Shown: positions 16,585 to 25,598, counted from the first letter of the stretch. The stretch is DNA of 64,000 bases from Accumulibacter jenkinsii (GCA_036625225.1 JAZKUF010000001.1:558001-622000), one strand, 5' to 3'. Notes: generated from the letters alone by a model not told the origin. Made by a program: numbers and translations.

Positions 16585-17532
16585 ATGGAATTCTTCCGCA
16601 TCAGCAAGGATATCCCGTTCATGCGCCATGCCGTGGTGTTCAACGTCATCTCGCTGCTCACCTTTCTGCTGGCGGTGTTCTTCCTGTTCAGTCGCGGCCT
16701 GCATCTCTCGGTCGAGTTCACCGGGGGCACGCTGATCGAGATCAACTACCCGCAGGCAGCCAATCTCGAAAAGGTTCGCGAAGGCCTCGCCAAAGCTGGC
16801 TACAGCGACTTTTCGGTACAGAATTTTGGCTCCAGTCAGGATGTCCTGATTCGTCTGCCGATCGGAGCCGATCAAAATACGACCGCGATCGGCGAGTCGG
16901 TGATGCAGGCGCTCGCCGCCGGTGCGACGGGGACAAAGCTTCGCCGGGTAGAGTTCGTTGGCCCGCAGGTCGGCCGGGAACTTGCCGAGAACGGTGCCCT
17001 GGCGCTCCTGCTGGTGATCGTGGGCATTGTCGTCTACCTCGCTTTTCGTTTCGAGTGGCGCTTTTCGGTGTCGGCGATCATCGCCAACCTCCACGACGTG
17101 GTCATCATCCTGGGGTTCTTCGCCTTCTTCCAGTGGGAGTTTTCGCTGTCGGTGCTGGCAGCGGTACTGGCCGTCCTCGGCTACTCGGTCAACGAGTCGG
17201 TGGTCGTCTTCGACCGCGTGCGCGAGACGTTCAGAAAGGTCCGTGGCCTGACGACGCCGCAGGTGCTCGACCACGCGATCACCAGCACCATTTCGCGCAC
17301 CATCATCACGCATGGCTCGACGCAGGTCATGGTGCTTTCGATGCTGATCTTCGGCGGTGAGACGCTCTACTACTTCTCGCTGGCTCTGACCATCGGCATC
17401 TGTTTCGGTATCTACTCTTCAGTGCTGGTAGCCAGTCCGCTGGTGATGTGGCTCGGCGTTTCGCGCGAGCAGTTCATCCGGCCGAAGAAGCAGACCGAAA
17501 CCGGGACCAATGAGGATGGCGCCGTCGTCTAG
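16585..17532 (+). CDS. secF: Protein translocase subunit SecF
   Basis: 315 residues with six predicted membrane helices. The N-terminal LSVEFTGGTLIEINY matches SecF helix 1/P4, and AAVLAVLGYSVNESVVVFDRVRE is the SecF TM4 signature. It forms a heterodimer with SecD, encoded 12 bases upstream. It is the last gene in this direction; the next genes run the other way, and no strong terminator is visible after the TAG. Confidence 0.97.
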   Translation: MEFFRISKDIPFMRHAVVFNVISLLTFLLAVFFLFSRGLHLSVEFTGGTLIEINYPQAANLEKVREGLAKAGYSDFSVQNFGSSQDVLIRLPIGADQNTTAIGESVMQALAAGATGTKLRRVEFVGPQVGRELAENGALALLLVIVGIVVYLAFRFEWRFSVSAIIANLHDVVIILGFFAFFQWEFSLSVLAAVLAVLGYSVNESVVVFDRVRETFRKVRGLTTPQVLDHAITSTISRTIITHGSTQVMVLSMLIFGGETLYYFSLALTIGICFGIYSSVLVASPLVMWLGVSREQFIRPKKQTETGTNEDGAVV

Positions 17533-17666
17533 GCCGGCGCCAGGCAACTGCGTTCAAACCGATTCGTCGCCGGGCACCTCGCCCGCGGGGGTCAGGCAGA
17601 CGAATCGCAGCAAGAGGCGACAATCCCCGGCAGCCTCTTCAGATTTTGAGCAAACTGCGCCATTCC

Positions 17667-17996
17667 TCAGCGCTTCCGGTTCACGATCATGCCGACGATC
17701 ATGCCGACCGCTCCCGCGCCCAGAGTGACGGTCAGGACCGGTGCCCAGCCGACCTGCTCGGGGCCGACAAAGGAAGACCAGGCAGCACTCGCGAGGCCGC
17801 CGGCGAGAAAACCGAACAGCCAGCCGAACATTGCGCCACGCGCCGTCGCGCCACGCCGGCCATCTTCGCCGCAGCAATCGGGGCAATACAGCGATTCGAC
17901 GGCCAGCAAGCGTTCGCAACCCGGGCAGACCTTCATCCCTGGCACCGCTTCATTCGTCTGCCCCGGGACCTTCGGCACCCCTTGTTCGATTCCCAT
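17667..17996 (-). CDS. Small zinc-ribbon membrane protein of unknown function
   Basis: 109 residues. A zinc ribbon, CPGCERLLAVESLYCPDCC (about residues 24-42), is followed by two probable membrane helices (GAMFGWLFGFLAGGLASAAW and VLTVTLGAGAVGMIVGMIV) and a basic tail. I do not recognise the family. Its ATG overlaps the TGA of purB as TGATG, so it is likely translated by reinitiation from purB mRNA. That tight coupling supports the gene being real, though the link to purine synthesis may be only positional. Confidence 0.6.
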   Translation of the reverse strand: MGIEQGVPKVPGQTNEAVPGMKVCPGCERLLAVESLYCPDCCGEDGRRGATARGAMFGWLFGFLAGGLASAAWSSFVGPEQVGWAPVLTVTLGAGAVGMIVGMIVNRKR

Positions 17997-19363
17997 CAGA
18001 TTCTCCGCGCGAGTTGGCTGGCCATGCCGGTATAGCCCGATGGCGTCAGCGCGAGCAGTTCGCTCCTCGCCGCCGCCGGGATTTCGAGGGTCTCGATGAA
18101 TGAGCGCATGTCCTCTCGCGAAATGCGTTTGCCGCGCGTCAGTTCCTTGAGTTTCTCGTACGGGGAGTCAATACCGTAACGCCGCATGACCGTCTGCACC
18201 GGTTCGGCGAGCAACTCCCAATTGGCATCGAGATCCTCGTGCAGGCGCGCGCCATCGGCTTCGAGCTTGTTCAGGCCTCGCAACAGCGAGTCGTAGGCGA
18301 GCAAGGTATAGCCGAGCGCAACGCCCATGTTGCGCAATACGGTCGAATCGGTGAGATCCCGCTGCCAGCGGGAGACCGGAAGCTTGTCGGCCAAGTGACG
18401 CAGCAGCGCATTGGCCAGACCGAGGTTGCCTTCGGAGTTCTCGAAATCGATCGGATTGACCTTGTGCGGCATGGTCGAGGAACCGATCTCCCCGGCTTTC
18501 AGCTTCTGTCGAAAAAAGCCGAGCGAGATGTAACCCCAGAGATCCCGGTTGAGGTCGAGGAGGATCAGGTTGGCTCGGGCAAAGGCGTCGAAGAGCTCGC
18601 CGAAAGTGTCGTGCGGTTCGATCTGCGTCGTGTAGGGATTGAACTCGAGTCCCAGCGATTCGACGAAGCGTCGGGCAAAGCGCTCCCAGTCGTAGTCGGG
18701 ATAAGCGACCAGATGGGCATTGTAGTTGCCGACGGCGCCGTTCATCTTGCCGAGCAGCGTCACCCGGGCGATGGTCGACCGGGCTCGCCCCAGACGATTC
18801 GCGACATTGGCCATTTCCTTGCCGAGCGTCGTCGGTGTTGCCGGCTGACCATGTGTACGCGCCACCATCGGCAGGTCGGCCAACTCATGCGCGAGGCTCC
18901 GCAAGCGGCAATGAATCCGGTCAAGTGTCGGCAGCATCGTTTCGTCACGCGCCGCCTGCAGCATCAGAGCGTGCGCAAGATTATTGATGTCTTCCGACGT
19001 ACATGCGAAGTGGATGAACTCGGCAACCCGCATCACTTCCGCATTATTCGCCAGGCGCTGTTTGATCCAGTACTCCAGTGCCTTGACATCGTGGTTGGTC
19101 TGCGCCTCGATCGCCTTCACCTCGGCCGCCTGAGATGGGTCAAAACCGGCCAGCAGCGCCGCCAGTTCGGCCAGGGTTTCGGCGGAAAAAGCCGGGATCT
19201 CGGCAAAATGAGGCTCTGCCGCGAGCGCCTTGAGCCATTCGATTTCGACCTGCAAACGGCGCCGGATCAGCCCGTACTCGGAAAATTGTGGGCGCAGCGG
19301 ATCAACCTTGCCACTGTAGCGGCCGTCCAGCGGTGAAAGGGAAGTGAGCGAGGCAAAAGGCAT
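17996..19363 (-). CDS. purB: Adenylosuccinate lyase
   Basis: 455 residues of the fumarase/aspartase superfamily. The signature loop GSSTMPHKVNPIDFENSEGN carries the catalytic Ser; FIHFACTSEDINNLAHAL and VARTHGQPATPTTLGKEM supply other active-site residues. It cleaves SAICAR and adenylosuccinate in purine synthesis. Length and the start MPFASLTSLSPLDGRYSGKV match E. coli-type PurB. The gene is divergent from the GST-like gene and overlaps the small zinc-ribbon gene at its 3' end. Confidence 0.97.
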   Translation of the reverse strand: MPFASLTSLSPLDGRYSGKVDPLRPQFSEYGLIRRRLQVEIEWLKALAAEPHFAEIPAFSAETLAELAALLAGFDPSQAAEVKAIEAQTNHDVKALEYWIKQRLANNAEVMRVAEFIHFACTSEDINNLAHALMLQAARDETMLPTLDRIHCRLRSLAHELADLPMVARTHGQPATPTTLGKEMANVANRLGRARSTIARVTLLGKMNGAVGNYNAHLVAYPDYDWERFARRFVESLGLEFNPYTTQIEPHDTFGELFDAFARANLILLDLNRDLWGYISLGFFRQKLKAGEIGSSTMPHKVNPIDFENSEGNLGLANALLRHLADKLPVSRWQRDLTDSTVLRNMGVALGYTLLAYDSLLRGLNKLEADGARLHEDLDANWELLAEPVQTVMRRYGIDSPYEKLKELTRGKRISREDMRSFIETLEIPAAARSELLALTPSGYTGMASQLARRI

Positions 19364-19427
19364 GCGGATGGGTCCTGGAGGCGTGTACGGTAAGGACGGT
19401 ATTTTACCTGTTCTCGAGGATGCGCTC

Positions 19428-19457
19428 CTGAACGCGATGCGAAGGCGATGCTATAAT
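19428..19457 (+). promoter_or_regulatory. Promoter of the GST-like gene
   Basis: A perfect -10 box TATAAT lies at 19452-19457, 30 bases before the start codon. The -35 is poor (CTGAAC at 19428-19433, 18-base spacer). The element lies in the divergent region shared with purB. Confidence 0.45.
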
Positions 19458-19487
19458 CCTTGGCGAACCTCTGCAATCAGGAAGCGT

Positions 19488-20096
19488 ATGAAGCTTATCG
19501 GATCATTGACGAGTCCCTATGTCCGCAAGGCGCGTGTTGTTCTGGCGGAGAAGAAGATCGACTACGATTTCGCGATCGATTCTCCGTGGGTAGAGGGCAA
19601 CCAGGTGGCCGACGTCAATCCGCTCGGCAAAATCCCGGTACTGGTGCTCGACGACGACACCGTTCTCTTCGATTCACGCGTCATTGTCGAGTACCTGGAC
19701 AACGTGGCGCCAAACAACAAGCTGATGCCCTCGCCAAATCGCGAACGTTCCGAGGTCAAGCGCTGGGAAGCTCTGGCAGACGGTACCTGCGACGCAGCAG
19801 CGCTGCTTTTTCTCGAGCACAAGCGGCCGCTGGCCCAGCAGAGTTCGGACTGGATCACCCGCCAGGAAGAAAAGATCGTTCGCAGCCTGGCCTTCATGTC
19901 CGACGAACTCGGCGACCAAGCCTGGTGTATGGGTACCCATTTTTCGCTTGCTGATGTCACCATCGGCTGTACCCTCGGCTATCTGGTCTTTCGCTTTCCG
20001 GCCATCGACTGGCAGGTGAAACACCCCAACCTCACCCGCCTCTACGACAAGCTGATGCGACGCCCGGCCTTCATCGAGACGATCCCGCAAGCCTGA
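19488..20096 (+). CDS. Glutathione S-transferase family protein (YibF-like)
   Basis: 202 residues. The thioredoxin-fold N terminus MKLIGSLTSPYVRKARVVLA and NPLGKIPVLVLDDDTVLFDS (cis-Pro and glutathione-gamma-Glu site) lead into an all-helical C domain with FSLADVTIGCTLGYL. It resembles E. coli YibF in length and motifs; SspA-type stringent starvation proteins are relatives but differ at the N terminus. The substrate is unknown. ATG 19488 fits the family start; the in-frame upstream extension would overlap the promoter and purB start. Confidence 0.85.
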   Translation: MKLIGSLTSPYVRKARVVLAEKKIDYDFAIDSPWVEGNQVADVNPLGKIPVLVLDDDTVLFDSRVIVEYLDNVAPNNKLMPSPNRERSEVKRWEALADGTCDAAALLFLEHKRPLAQQSSDWITRQEEKIVRSLAFMSDELGDQAWCMGTHFSLADVTIGCTLGYLVFRFPAIDWQVKHPNLTRLYDKLMRRPAFIETIPQA

Positions 20097-20153
20097 TCGG
20101 TAATCCTCCGCCGGGGCGCTGCGGCGCATCTGCCGGCGCAATCGCGGTCCCGG

Positions 20154-21119
20154 TCAGCGCTTGCTGTCGGCCGCACTGTCGCGCGGAGTGATCTGACTGG
20201 CGTCGATTCCCTCGCCGTTCACTTCGGTGGTGACGCCCTTGCCGTCTTCCTGCAACAGATTCTCTTCGCTCCTTTTGTTCAGAACAACGATGCTGATCCG
20301 GCGATTGATCGAACTGAGCGGATCGTTTTTGTCGAACAGGACCGTGGACGCGAGCCCGACGACGCGTAGCACCTTGTGTTCGTCCATGCCGCCGAAGATC
20401 AATTCGCGCCGGGAAGCGTTGGCCCGGTTGGCCGACAGTTCCCAGTTGGAGAAACCCTTGTCGCCGCCACCGAACTGGGCAGCGTCGGTATGGCCCGACA
20501 GACTCAACCGGTTGGGAACGGCATTGAGCACCTTGCCGATCTCATGCAGAATGATTCTGGTGTAAGGCTTGAGGTCTGCGCTGCTGGTGTCGAACATCGG
20601 GCGGTTCTGCTCATCAACGATCTGAATCCGCAAGCCCTCGCTGGTAATGTCGATCAGGAGCTGACTCTTGAACTGCCTGAGGGCCGGATTGCTTTCGATC
20701 AGCTTCTCGATTTTCTGCTTGAGTTCGTCGAGCATCACCTTCTCGCGCTCCTCGAATTCCTTGCGCACGAGTTCGGCATTGGTCTCCTTGAGGTTCAAGG
20801 CCCTGTTCTTGGCATCGATGTCGCCAGCCTTGACCTGCCCGGCCGTACGCGTCAAATCCTTGCCCCCCCCTTTGAGAACACTCGAACTGTCGCCCGTTCC
20901 CGAGCCGCCTTGCGAGGAAATCTTGAGCGGGTTCTGGAAATACTCGGCGATTCCCTGCAAATCACCACTCGCGGTCGACCCCAGAAGCCACATGAGGAGG
21001 AAAAAGGCCATCATCGCGGTAACGAAATCGGCATAGGCGATTTTCCAGGCACCGCCATGGTGACCTGCCGCGACCTTCTTGACGCGTTTGATGACTATCG
21101 GCCGTACGTCGTCGTTCAT
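20154..21119 (-). CDS. motB: Flagellar motor stator protein MotB
   Basis: 321 residues. The N terminus has KKVAAGHHGGAWKIAYADFVT and the helix TAMMAFFLLMWLLG; the Asp of YADFV is the proton-carrying residue of the stator. The periplasmic OmpA-like domain shows SLSGHTDAAQF and NRRISIVVL, which bind peptidoglycan. It lies 32 bases after motA. The plug/linker (about residues 60-110) is Gly/Ser/Lys-rich. No other flagellar genes are in the window. Confidence 0.95.
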   Translation of the reverse strand: MNDDVRPIVIKRVKKVAAGHHGGAWKIAYADFVTAMMAFFLLMWLLGSTASGDLQGIAEYFQNPLKISSQGGSGTGDSSSVLKGGGKDLTRTAGQVKAGDIDAKNRALNLKETNAELVRKEFEEREKVMLDELKQKIEKLIESNPALRQFKSQLLIDITSEGLRIQIVDEQNRPMFDTSSADLKPYTRIILHEIGKVLNAVPNRLSLSGHTDAAQFGGGDKGFSNWELSANRANASRRELIFGGMDEHKVLRVVGLASTVLFDKNDPLSSINRRISIVVLNKRSEENLLQEDGKGVTTEVNGEGIDASQITPRDSAADSKR

Positions 21120-21151
21120 TCACTTTCCTCGGGCGGGAATGAGCTGCAGGG

Positions 21152-22009
21152 CTACTTGCCGCGGCGACTCTTGAGTTCTTCTTCGAGCTCGATGAAAGTC
21201 GGACGGAGGCCGGCAACCAGCGTCTTCCGCCCGAACTCGACGGCGACTTGTGGCGCGTAACCGGACATCGACGCCAGCAGGACGACCTTGATCACCTGAT
21301 AGATCTTCCCACCCTCCTCCGACTTCTGCTCGAGCAGGCTCGCCACCGGAGCGACGAAGCCGTAGCTGATCAGAATGCCGAGGAAAGTGCCGACCAGCGC
21401 CCCACCGATCATCTTGCCGAGCACAGCCGGCGGTTCGCCGACCGAACCCATGACGTTGACCACCCCCATCACGGCCACGACGATCCCGAAAGCCGGCACC
21501 GCATCAGCAACCTTGGCCATGACATGGCCCGGTATCGCCGCCTCGTGATGATGGGTCTCGATCTCGATATCCATCAGGCTTTCGATCTCGATCGCGTTGA
21601 GGTTGCCGCCGACCATCATGCGCAGGTAGTCGGTAATGAACTCCATCACATGATGGTCCCCCGCAAGCGCCGGATACTTGCCGAATATCGGGCTATCCTT
21701 GGGGTTTTCGACGTCGTTTTCGATCGACATCAATCCTTCCTTGCGCACCTTGGCGAGGACCTCGAAGAGCATCGCCAGCAGGTCGACATAAAGCACCCTG
21801 GTAAACTTCGAACCCTTGAAGATCCCCGGCAAGGCGACGACCGTCGCCTTGATGACCTTGATGTCGTTGGCGGCGACAAAGCCACCGATTGTCAGACCAA
21901 TGATGGCAATGTACTCGAGGGGCACCCACAGGGCGGCGAGACTGCCGTGCACCGCATAGGTTCCCAGGGCCGACGCCAGAATGACCACGTACCCAACAAT
22001 CAGAAACAT
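21152..22009 (-). CDS. motA: Flagellar motor stator protein MotA
   Basis: 285 residues with four membrane helices: about 2-20, 30-50, 170-190 and 200-222. The cytoplasmic loop contains RKEGLMSIENDVENP, with conserved charges that contact the rotor, and PAFGIVVAVMGVVNVMGSVGE marks helix 3. It forms the ion channel with MotB. ATG 22009 is preceded by AAGGAG. It is transcribed away from the Nudix gene. Confidence 0.96.
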   Translation of the reverse strand: MFLIVGYVVILASALGTYAVHGSLAALWVPLEYIAIIGLTIGGFVAANDIKVIKATVVALPGIFKGSKFTRVLYVDLLAMLFEVLAKVRKEGLMSIENDVENPKDSPIFGKYPALAGDHHVMEFITDYLRMMVGGNLNAIEIESLMDIEIETHHHEAAIPGHVMAKVADAVPAFGIVVAVMGVVNVMGSVGEPPAVLGKMIGGALVGTFLGILISYGFVAPVASLLEQKSEEGGKIYQVIKVVLLASMSGYAPQVAVEFGRKTLVAGLRPTFIELEEELKSRRGK

Positions 22010-22229
22010 TCATTCTCCTTGCTCACGACAAGCGCCATGAAGGTCGCCGGCCAAAGCCCGTCATTGTAACCAGATTGCCGTTCCCGGGCAGCGAACAGGC
22101 CCAGCCGCCAAGCCCACTTCCGCTCCGGCCATTGTCGGCTTTTGCGGATAACCTGGCGCGGACAACTCACGCTCTGCGCGAATCGTATAAACTTGCCGTA
22201 ACATCAAGCGACGGTCAGGTCATCAAGGC

Positions 22230-22772
22230 ATGAACTTCTGCAGTCAATGCGGCGACAGGGTGACGCTGCGGGTTCCTGACGGGGACCAACTGGCACGCCA
22301 CGTCTGCCAACGTTGCGGCATGATTCATTACCTCAATCCGAAACTGGTGGTCGGCTGTATCGCCGAGTGGCGGGATCAGATCCTGCTCTGCCGGCGTTCG
22401 ATTTCGCCGCGTTATGGCTGGTGGACCCTGCCAGCGGGTTTCATGGAAAACGGCGAGTCGACCAGCCAGGCTGCCATCCGTGAAACCCTCGAAGAAGCCT
22501 GCGCCCGGGTACACATCGACCAGTTTTTTTCCCTGGTCAACATTCCACATATCAACCAGGTGCATCTCTTCTATCGTGCTCGACTGATCGATGGGCGTTT
22601 CGCTCCCGGTCTGGAAACCCTCGAAACCGCGCTGTTCACCGAAGAAACCCTCCCCTGGCAATCGCTTGCCTTTCAGAGTGTGACCCTGTGCCTGAAAGCG
22701 TTTTTTTCTGACCGCAGGTGCGGACGATTCAGTTTCCACGAGGATGATCTGCTGCCAACCGAGGCACCTTAG
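22230..22772 (+). CDS. Nudix hydrolase with N-terminal zinc ribbon
   Basis: 180 residues. CSQCG and CQRCG (about residues 4-8 and 29-33) form a zinc ribbon, followed by a Nudix box GFMENGESTSQAAIRETLEE (near residue 70) that carries the metal-binding Glu residues; the usual Gly after REUxEEx is Cys here. Such proteins hydrolyse nucleoside diphosphate-linked substrates such as NADH or ADP-ribose; the exact substrate is not readable. The stop codon overlaps the stop of the convergent TonB-like gene at 22769-22772. Confidence 0.88.
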   Translation: MNFCSQCGDRVTLRVPDGDQLARHVCQRCGMIHYLNPKLVVGCIAEWRDQILLCRRSISPRYGWWTLPAGFMENGESTSQAAIRETLEEACARVHIDQFFSLVNIPHINQVHLFYRARLIDGRFAPGLETLETALFTEETLPWQSLAFQSVTLCLKAFFSDRRCGRFSFHEDDLLPTEAP

Positions 22773-23491
22773 GATTCGTCGTCGAGGGTAAACTCGATCG
22801 GCAGAAGGAGCCGGAAGTCGATGCCCTGCAGCGCTGCCGGCAGCGTCGTCGCCATTGACGCCTGTTCGATCATCGATACCGCCTGCTCGTCCAACAGGAC
22901 ATGTCCGCTTGAGTGGACAAGCGAGAGGCGTGGCCCGTGCCATGCGCTGATACTCACCGCGACCTCGACCCTGCCCTCCCAGCCGCGCTCCCGCGCCAGC
23001 GGCGGATAGCGCTTGAAGCGGCGCGCAGCAACGGCCAGCGCCATTCGATACTGGCGCAAGGCATCAGGGCTGACACCTTCACGCTCAACGACCGGAGCGG
23101 CCGCCGGCGCCGTCTCGGAAGGCAGTGATCCTTCAGCAGAGGGCCTCGCCAAAATCGCTGCCAACGACTCCTGAACGGTCTCGGGGACATGCGCCCGCTG
23201 GCCCGGAGTACGCCGCTGGAGCGGCGGCGCCACGACCGGCGCCACCTCTGGCTGCACGGCCCCGGACGGCGTCGGCCGCGGCAAAACCTTGATCACGGCC
23301 GTTATTCGCGTCGGCGCCAGGTCGACGCGTAGCGGTGCCACCATCGGTACCGTTGTCAACAGAAAAGCATGAATCAGCGCCGATAGCGCGAGCGCTGGCG
23401 GCAGCTGGTGCGCGGACTCATTTTTTCTGCTGCACCTCTTCTTCGCGCATCTTCTTGCCGAAGTAATACGGAAACCATACCGACATGCCAA
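22769..23491 (-). CDS. TonB-family C-terminal domain protein (start uncertain)
   Basis: Up to 240 residues: one membrane helix (LPPALALSALIHAFLLTTV), a Pro/Ala-rich periplasmic stretch, and a TonB-type C-terminal domain (YPPLARERGWEGRVEVAVSI, then GHVLLDEQAVSMIEQA). It may transduce proton-motive energy to an outer membrane receptor or act as an envelope spacer. No ATG lies before the membrane helix. TTG 23491 would overlap the upstream microprotein gene by 74 bases; a non-ATG start nearer 23410 is also possible. It closes the ccoG-side gene run. Confidence 0.7.
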   Translation of the reverse strand: MACRYGFRITSARRCAKKRCSRKNESAHQLPPALALSALIHAFLLTTVPMVAPLRVDLAPTRITAVIKVLPRPTPSGAVQPEVAPVVAPPLQRRTPGQRAHVPETVQESLAAILARPSAEGSLPSETAPAAAPVVEREGVSPDALRQYRMALAVAARRFKRYPPLARERGWEGRVEVAVSISAWHGPRLSLVHSSGHVLLDEQAVSMIEQASMATTLPAALQGIDFRLLLPIEFTLDDES

Positions 23492-23558
23492 TCACGAAAA
23501 CGATCACGAACAAGCTGAATAAACCATAATCACTCGAAAACAACAGATCCCACGCCAT
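23418..23558 (-). CDS. DUF3149-like single-span microprotein
   Basis: 46 residues, beginning MAWDLLFSSDYGLFSLFVIV and ending in a charged tail with KKMREEEVQQKK. One membrane helix spans about residues 12-31. It resembles the DUF3149 family of small betaproteobacterial proteins, whose function I do not know. A ribosome site GGGAGAT lies in the end of ccoH three bases upstream, so it is likely co-translated with the oxidase assembly genes; a role in cbb3 oxidase assembly is only a suggestion. Confidence 0.7.
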   Translation of the reverse strand: MAWDLLFSSDYGLFSLFVIVFVIGMSVWFPYYFGKKMREEEVQQKK

Positions 23559-23561
23559 GCT

Positions 23562-24104
23562 TTATCTCCCGTATGAATTCGTTGGTGCAGCCGTTGCCGG
23601 GGCTGCTGTGGTCAAACGCGGCTGTTGGCCGGTCATCCAGTCGCCCACCAGGCGCCACTCCTGGCGGTCGTCCTCGAGCGCAAGGTGCCAGCGACCCTGC
23701 ACCGCTGTCAGCACCCCAGCATAGACTCCGCCACCCTCGGAACGGAGTACCACCGCTTGATCAAAACCCGGGCGCGTCGGATGGACGATGCGCAGGGTGA
23801 GCGCTTCGGGCAGCTGGAATTCCTCGTTGCCCCGCAGCAGCGCGCGAATCCGGTCACCTGAACCGCCAACAACCAGATCCGCTTCGATCGCCAGTTCTCC
23901 CGCCCGCTGATCGCGCGCCGTGCGCTGATTGACAGTCAAGCCCTGCTTGTAGTAATCATCCTCGACCAGACCATCGTTGCTGATGACTGCGAGATAGGCG
24001 GTGATGAAGCCGGCGATGATGACCGTCACCGGGCCCAGCGCCAGGAGCCATGGCCACGGCTCCCGATACCAGGGCCCGCGGTCGGCATTCAGTCTGTTAT
24101 TCAT
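23562..24104 (-). CDS. ccoH: FixH/CcoH cbb3 oxidase assembly protein
   Basis: 180 residues: a membrane helix at about residues 18-41 (WPWLLALGPVTVIIAGFITA) and a periplasmic FixH-type beta domain; VEDDYYKQGLTVNQ right after the helix is the family hallmark. CcoH stabilises the assembling CcoN-CcoP complex. Its ATG overlaps the ccoG stop as ATGA. A Thr/Ala-rich tail follows the domain. Confidence 0.88.
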   Translation of the reverse strand: MNNRLNADRGPWYREPWPWLLALGPVTVIIAGFITAYLAVISNDGLVEDDYYKQGLTVNQRTARDQRAGELAIEADLVVGGSGDRIRALLRGNEEFQLPEALTLRIVHPTRPGFDQAVVLRSEGGGVYAGVLTAVQGRWHLALEDDRQEWRLVGDWMTGQQPRLTTAAPATAAPTNSYGR

Positions 24105-25516
24105 GGCAGGTAGAAGCTCGTTTTCTCGCGAACTGCGATCTGGTCGTCATTTTCGGCGGTGACGATGAAGAATATCTGGGTCGATCCCTTTTTGCCCACG
24201 TCCGGATCGACCCGCGCTGACAGGGCAACCGTCGTCGACGAAGCGGCCGGCACTTCGACCATTCGTTCTCCGACCACAGCGATGCCATCGATGCCGCTGA
24301 CGCTGATCGAAAAGCGATGTGCTGCATCGTCGGTGTTCGAGATGTGCAGTCTATACACGTTCTCTATCCGTCCGTCGTCCGCCTCGCGCGAGAGTATCGT
24401 CCGGTCGCGCAGCACGTCGACCTTGAGGGGGACGCGATGGCCGAGACTCCACGCCGCGGCCAGGATGATCGACAGCAGGATGCTGGTGTACAGGAGCGTC
24501 CTCGGCCGCAGCAGATGGGCAAACATTTCGCTTGCCGTATAGCGTTTTGCGAGGGCGTTCTCGGTCGAGTAGCGAATCAGGCCGCGCGGCGAGCCGACCT
24601 TGTCCATCACCTGATCACAGGCGTCAATACAGGCCGCACAGGCGATACATTCCAGTTGCAGGCCGTTGCGAATATCGATGCCGGTCGGACAGACCTGAAC
24701 ACAGATGCTGCAATCGACACAATCGCCCAACGCCTGCGCTTTGGCTGCAGCACTTTTCTTGCGCAGGCCTCTCGGTTCGCCGCGCTCGGGGTCGTAACTG
24801 ATGATCAGGGTATCGGGGTCGAACATCACCCCCTGGAAGCGCGCATACGGACACATGTACTTGCACACCTGTTCACGCAGGAAACCCGCCATCAAATACA
24901 GGAAACCGGCGTAGAAGAATATCCAGAACGCTTCCCAGGGCCCCAACTCGAAATCGCGGATGGCGCCGAGCAGTTCCTTGACCGGTGTGAAGTAGCCGAC
25001 AAAGGTGATTCCCGTCCATAACGCAATCAGCAACCACAGCGCATGCTTGGTCAGCTTGAGACGAAACTTGCGCGGATTCATCGGCTGCGCGTCGAGTTTC
25101 ATCCGCGCCGGACGTTCCCCCTCGATCCTGCGCTCGATCCACATCAGAATCTCGGTATATACGGTCTGCGGACAGGCATAGCCGCAGAACAGTCGCCCGC
25201 CGATTGCGGTGACCAGAAACAGCCCGTAAGCGGAAATCACCAGCAGGATCGCCAGATAGATGACGTCCTGCGGCCAGAAGACCAGCCCGAAAATGTAGAA
25301 CTTGCGTTCAACGATATGGAACAGGACTGCCTGCCTGCCGCCCCACTCCAACCAGCACAGGCCATAGAACAAGGCCTGGGTGATGACGACCATGACCCAA
25401 CGCCAGTTGTTGAACCGCCCCGTCACACTTCGCGCGTAGACGGTCCGGTGCTTCTCGTACAAGCCGTCAATATTGATGGGAATTGCCTTGCTCTTGCCCG
25501 TAACCGCCTGATCCAT
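24101..25516 (-). CDS. ccoG: CcoG/FixG polyferredoxin, cbb3 oxidase copper maturation protein
   Basis: 471 residues with about five membrane helices and two 4Fe-4S clusters: CVDCSICVQVCP and CIACAACIDACD, plus an earlier RLFCGYACPQTVYTEILMWIER motif. The C-terminal third is an Ig-like periplasmic domain. CcoG is thought to reduce Cu(II) to Cu(I) for cbb3 oxidase biogenesis. It starts the ccoG-ccoH-DUF3149 run and has its own FNR-type promoter upstream (25558-25598). Confidence 0.95.
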   Translation of the reverse strand: MDQAVTGKSKAIPINIDGLYEKHRTVYARSVTGRFNNWRWVMVVITQALFYGLCWLEWGGRQAVLFHIVERKFYIFGLVFWPQDVIYLAILLVISAYGLFLVTAIGGRLFCGYACPQTVYTEILMWIERRIEGERPARMKLDAQPMNPRKFRLKLTKHALWLLIALWTGITFVGYFTPVKELLGAIRDFELGPWEAFWIFFYAGFLYLMAGFLREQVCKYMCPYARFQGVMFDPDTLIISYDPERGEPRGLRKKSAAAKAQALGDCVDCSICVQVCPTGIDIRNGLQLECIACAACIDACDQVMDKVGSPRGLIRYSTENALAKRYTASEMFAHLLRPRTLLYTSILLSIILAAAWSLGHRVPLKVDVLRDRTILSREADDGRIENVYRLHISNTDDAAHRFSISVSGIDGIAVVGERMVEVPAASSTTVALSARVDPDVGKKGSTQIFFIVTAENDDQIAVREKTSFYLP

Positions 25517-25557
25517 GATTTCGCTTCCGATCTACTTCAGAATTTCATCAAACGCTA

Positions 25558-25598
25558 ATACTACATTCTGGCGCGAGCGTGTACTTGATATGCATCAA
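25558..25598 (-). promoter_or_regulatory. FNR/Anr-type class II promoter of ccoG
   Basis: TTGATATGCATCAA at 25585-25598 is a perfect FNR palindrome (TTGAT-N4-ATCAA). On the minus strand it is followed 21 bases later by TAGTAT (25563-25558), which places the box near -41.5, the class II activation position. The start codon of ccoG lies about 40 bases further on. Confidence 0.75.
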
